A DNA stretch of 64,000 bases. It comes from Brevundimonas sp. (GTDB lineage: Bacteria; Pseudomonadota; Alphaproteobacteria; Caulobacterales; Caulobacteraceae). Position numbers and translations under genes: made by a program. The DNA is taken from assembly GCF_013912065.1 (NCBI RefSeq), contig NZ_JACESA010000007.1, positions 124,001 through 188,000 on the forward strand. Direction: 5' to 3'. Below, in pieces: positions 62,203 to 64,000 of the stretch (positions are counted from its first letter, which is position 1; each line of letters opens with the position of its first letter). The notes beneath the pieces were generated by a model, which did no database searches, was not told where the DNA came from, and saw only the letters and a list, made by a program, of their open reading frames with translations.

Positions 62203-62206
<4 letters not shown>
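61841..62206 (+). CDS. divK: Single-domain response regulator DivK
   Basis: A 121-residue receiver-only protein. The phospho-acceptor is Asp53 in [20 protein letters not shown], with the acidic pair VEDNE at 9-12, the switch Thr in VTAFAMK, and the Lys in YISKPIS. The sequence matches the Caulobacter DivK pattern closely from [22 protein letters not shown]. DivK signals through DivL and CckA to control CtrA. The ATG at 61841 is preferred to one 3 bases upstream because of spacing to AGG. Its stop overlaps the pleD start as ATGA. Confidence 0.97.
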
Positions 62207-63564
<1,358 letters not shown>

Positions 63565-63596
63565 GGCGGTACTCACACCTGACGCCAGACAAGCAG

Positions 63597-63628
63597 AAAC
63601 GCCCGGCTGACGACCAGCCGGGCGTTTC
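63597..63628. terminator. Bidirectional terminator between pleD and rpmG
   Basis: AAACGCCCGGCTG, an ACGAC loop and CAGCCGGGCGTTT form a 13-base stem with A on the left and T on the right, so it can end both convergent transcripts. Confidence 0.9.
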
Positions 63629-63651
63629 GTATTCGTCAGCCGATCAAGTGG

Positions 63652-63819
63652 TTACTTGATCTTGCCTTCCTTGAAGTCGACGTGCTTGCGCACGACCGGG
63701 TCGTACTTCTTGACGACCATCTTCTCGGTCATGGTGCGGGCGTTCTTCTTGGTGACATAGAAGAAGCCGGTGTCGGCCGTGGAGTTCAGGCGGATCTTGA
63801 TGGAAGCCGGTTTGGCCAT
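63652..63819 (-). CDS. rpmG: 50S ribosomal protein L33
   Basis: A 55-residue L33 ([26 protein letters not shown], then [29 protein letters not shown]). The Cys pairs of the zinc-binding C+ form are absent, so this is the zinc-free form. The ATG read from 63819 has an AGAGGTAA ribosome binding site. Confidence 0.98.
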   Translation of the reverse strand: MAKPASIKIRLNSTADTGFFYVTKKNARTMTEKMVVKKYDPVVRKHVDFKEGKIK

Positions 63820-63867
63820 CGGAATTACCTCTGCGACGGCGAAAGCCGCTTAAAATAAGAGGCGCGG

Positions 63868-63895
63868 AACATACTCAGCCGCGCTCCAAAGTCAA
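63868..63895 (-). promoter_or_regulatory. Candidate sigma-70-type promoter of rpmG
   Basis: Read on the minus strand, TTGACT (63895-63890) and TATGTT (63873-63868) are 16 bases apart. The spacing and match are good, giving a leader of about 40 bases. Confidence 0.55.
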
Positions 63896-63945
63896 CGGGC
63901 GCGATGTCACCTTGATGCGGTGCGGCGCATATATAGTCTGGGCGT

Positions 63946-64000
63946 ATGAAAATCGCATCCTTGCTGGCCGCAGCGGCCCTGGCTTCCTTGTCGTCCGCCG
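63946..64000 (+). CDS. Secreted protein, N-terminus only (cut by window end)
   Basis: Only the first 18 codons are present. They read MKIASLLAAAALASLSSA, a clear signal peptide start with a basic residue and an Ala/Leu core. Nothing can be said of the mature protein. Confidence 0.6.
   Translation, partial: MKIASLLAAAALASLSSA

Overview
The window is a high-GC chromosomal segment of an alphaproteobacterium of the order Caulobacterales, most likely Brevundimonas or a close relative. This rests on the dinB-divK-pleD-rpmG order with DivK and PleD sequences very close to those I recall from Caulobacter, on a chaperone and protease set typical of the group, and on strongly GC-biased third positions. 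It is a translation and transcription core with accessory genes between the core blocks. I see no prophage, CRISPR array, plasmid gene or insertion sequence.

Layout. 1-3.5 kb: an S4-type rRNA pseudouridine synthase (cut by the window edge), a degenerate DJ-1-like protein, a DUF938 methyltransferase, a very small lipoprotein and a TlyC/CorC membrane protein. 3.56-6.5 kb: tRNA-Trp, secE, nusG, rplK and rplA, with a DUF1203 gene on the opposite strand between nusG and rplK. 6.6-10 kb: a DUF2059 protein, a divergent NmrA-like reductase/HxlR regulator pair, an AI-2E family transporter and a NUDIX hydrolase. 10.3-11.2 kb: rplJ-rplL. 11.3-19 kb: an esterase, a DJ-1/Hsp31-like protein, two tandem M61 peptidases, an HTH protein and an FKBP lipoprotein; this block holds all copies of a dispersed palindromic repeat and separates rplJL from rpoBC. 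19.3-33.8 kb: rpoB, rpoC, a TonB-like protein, then the str operon rpsL-rpsG-fusA-tuf, which ends in a terminator with no rpsJ after it. 33.9-44 kb: a TPR protein, a DsbA/BepA pair, RNase E, a cell-wall amidase, an SDR, a J-domain protein and BolA. 44-50 kb: a hybrid histidine kinase, an ATP-dependent DNA ligase, a D,D-carboxypeptidase with a SPOR domain and a phasin. 50-53 kb: clpS-clpA. 52.8-61.7 kb: ThuA-like, TPR-methyltransferase, DUF482/FemAB-like, RidA, a polysaccharide deacetylase, pncB and dinB. 61.8-64 kb: divK-pleD cell-cycle signalling, rpmG and the start of a secreted protein.

How the parts work together: the ribosomal, RNA polymerase and elongation-factor genes form the growth core. 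DivK-PleD control cell polarity and c-di-GMP. ClpS/ClpA deliver N-degron substrates to ClpP. The amidase and carboxypeptidase remodel peptidoglycan.

The signals I found that ordinary annotation would miss are mainly non-coding: a matched inverted repeat bracketing the hxlR start codon, a GTGGCGAGT repeat array folding between rpoB and rpoC, a multi-arm palindromic element family, intergenic hairpins through the str operon, and a TGC-N3-GCA operator-like site before the phasin gene. No clearly novel multi-gene system is visible.
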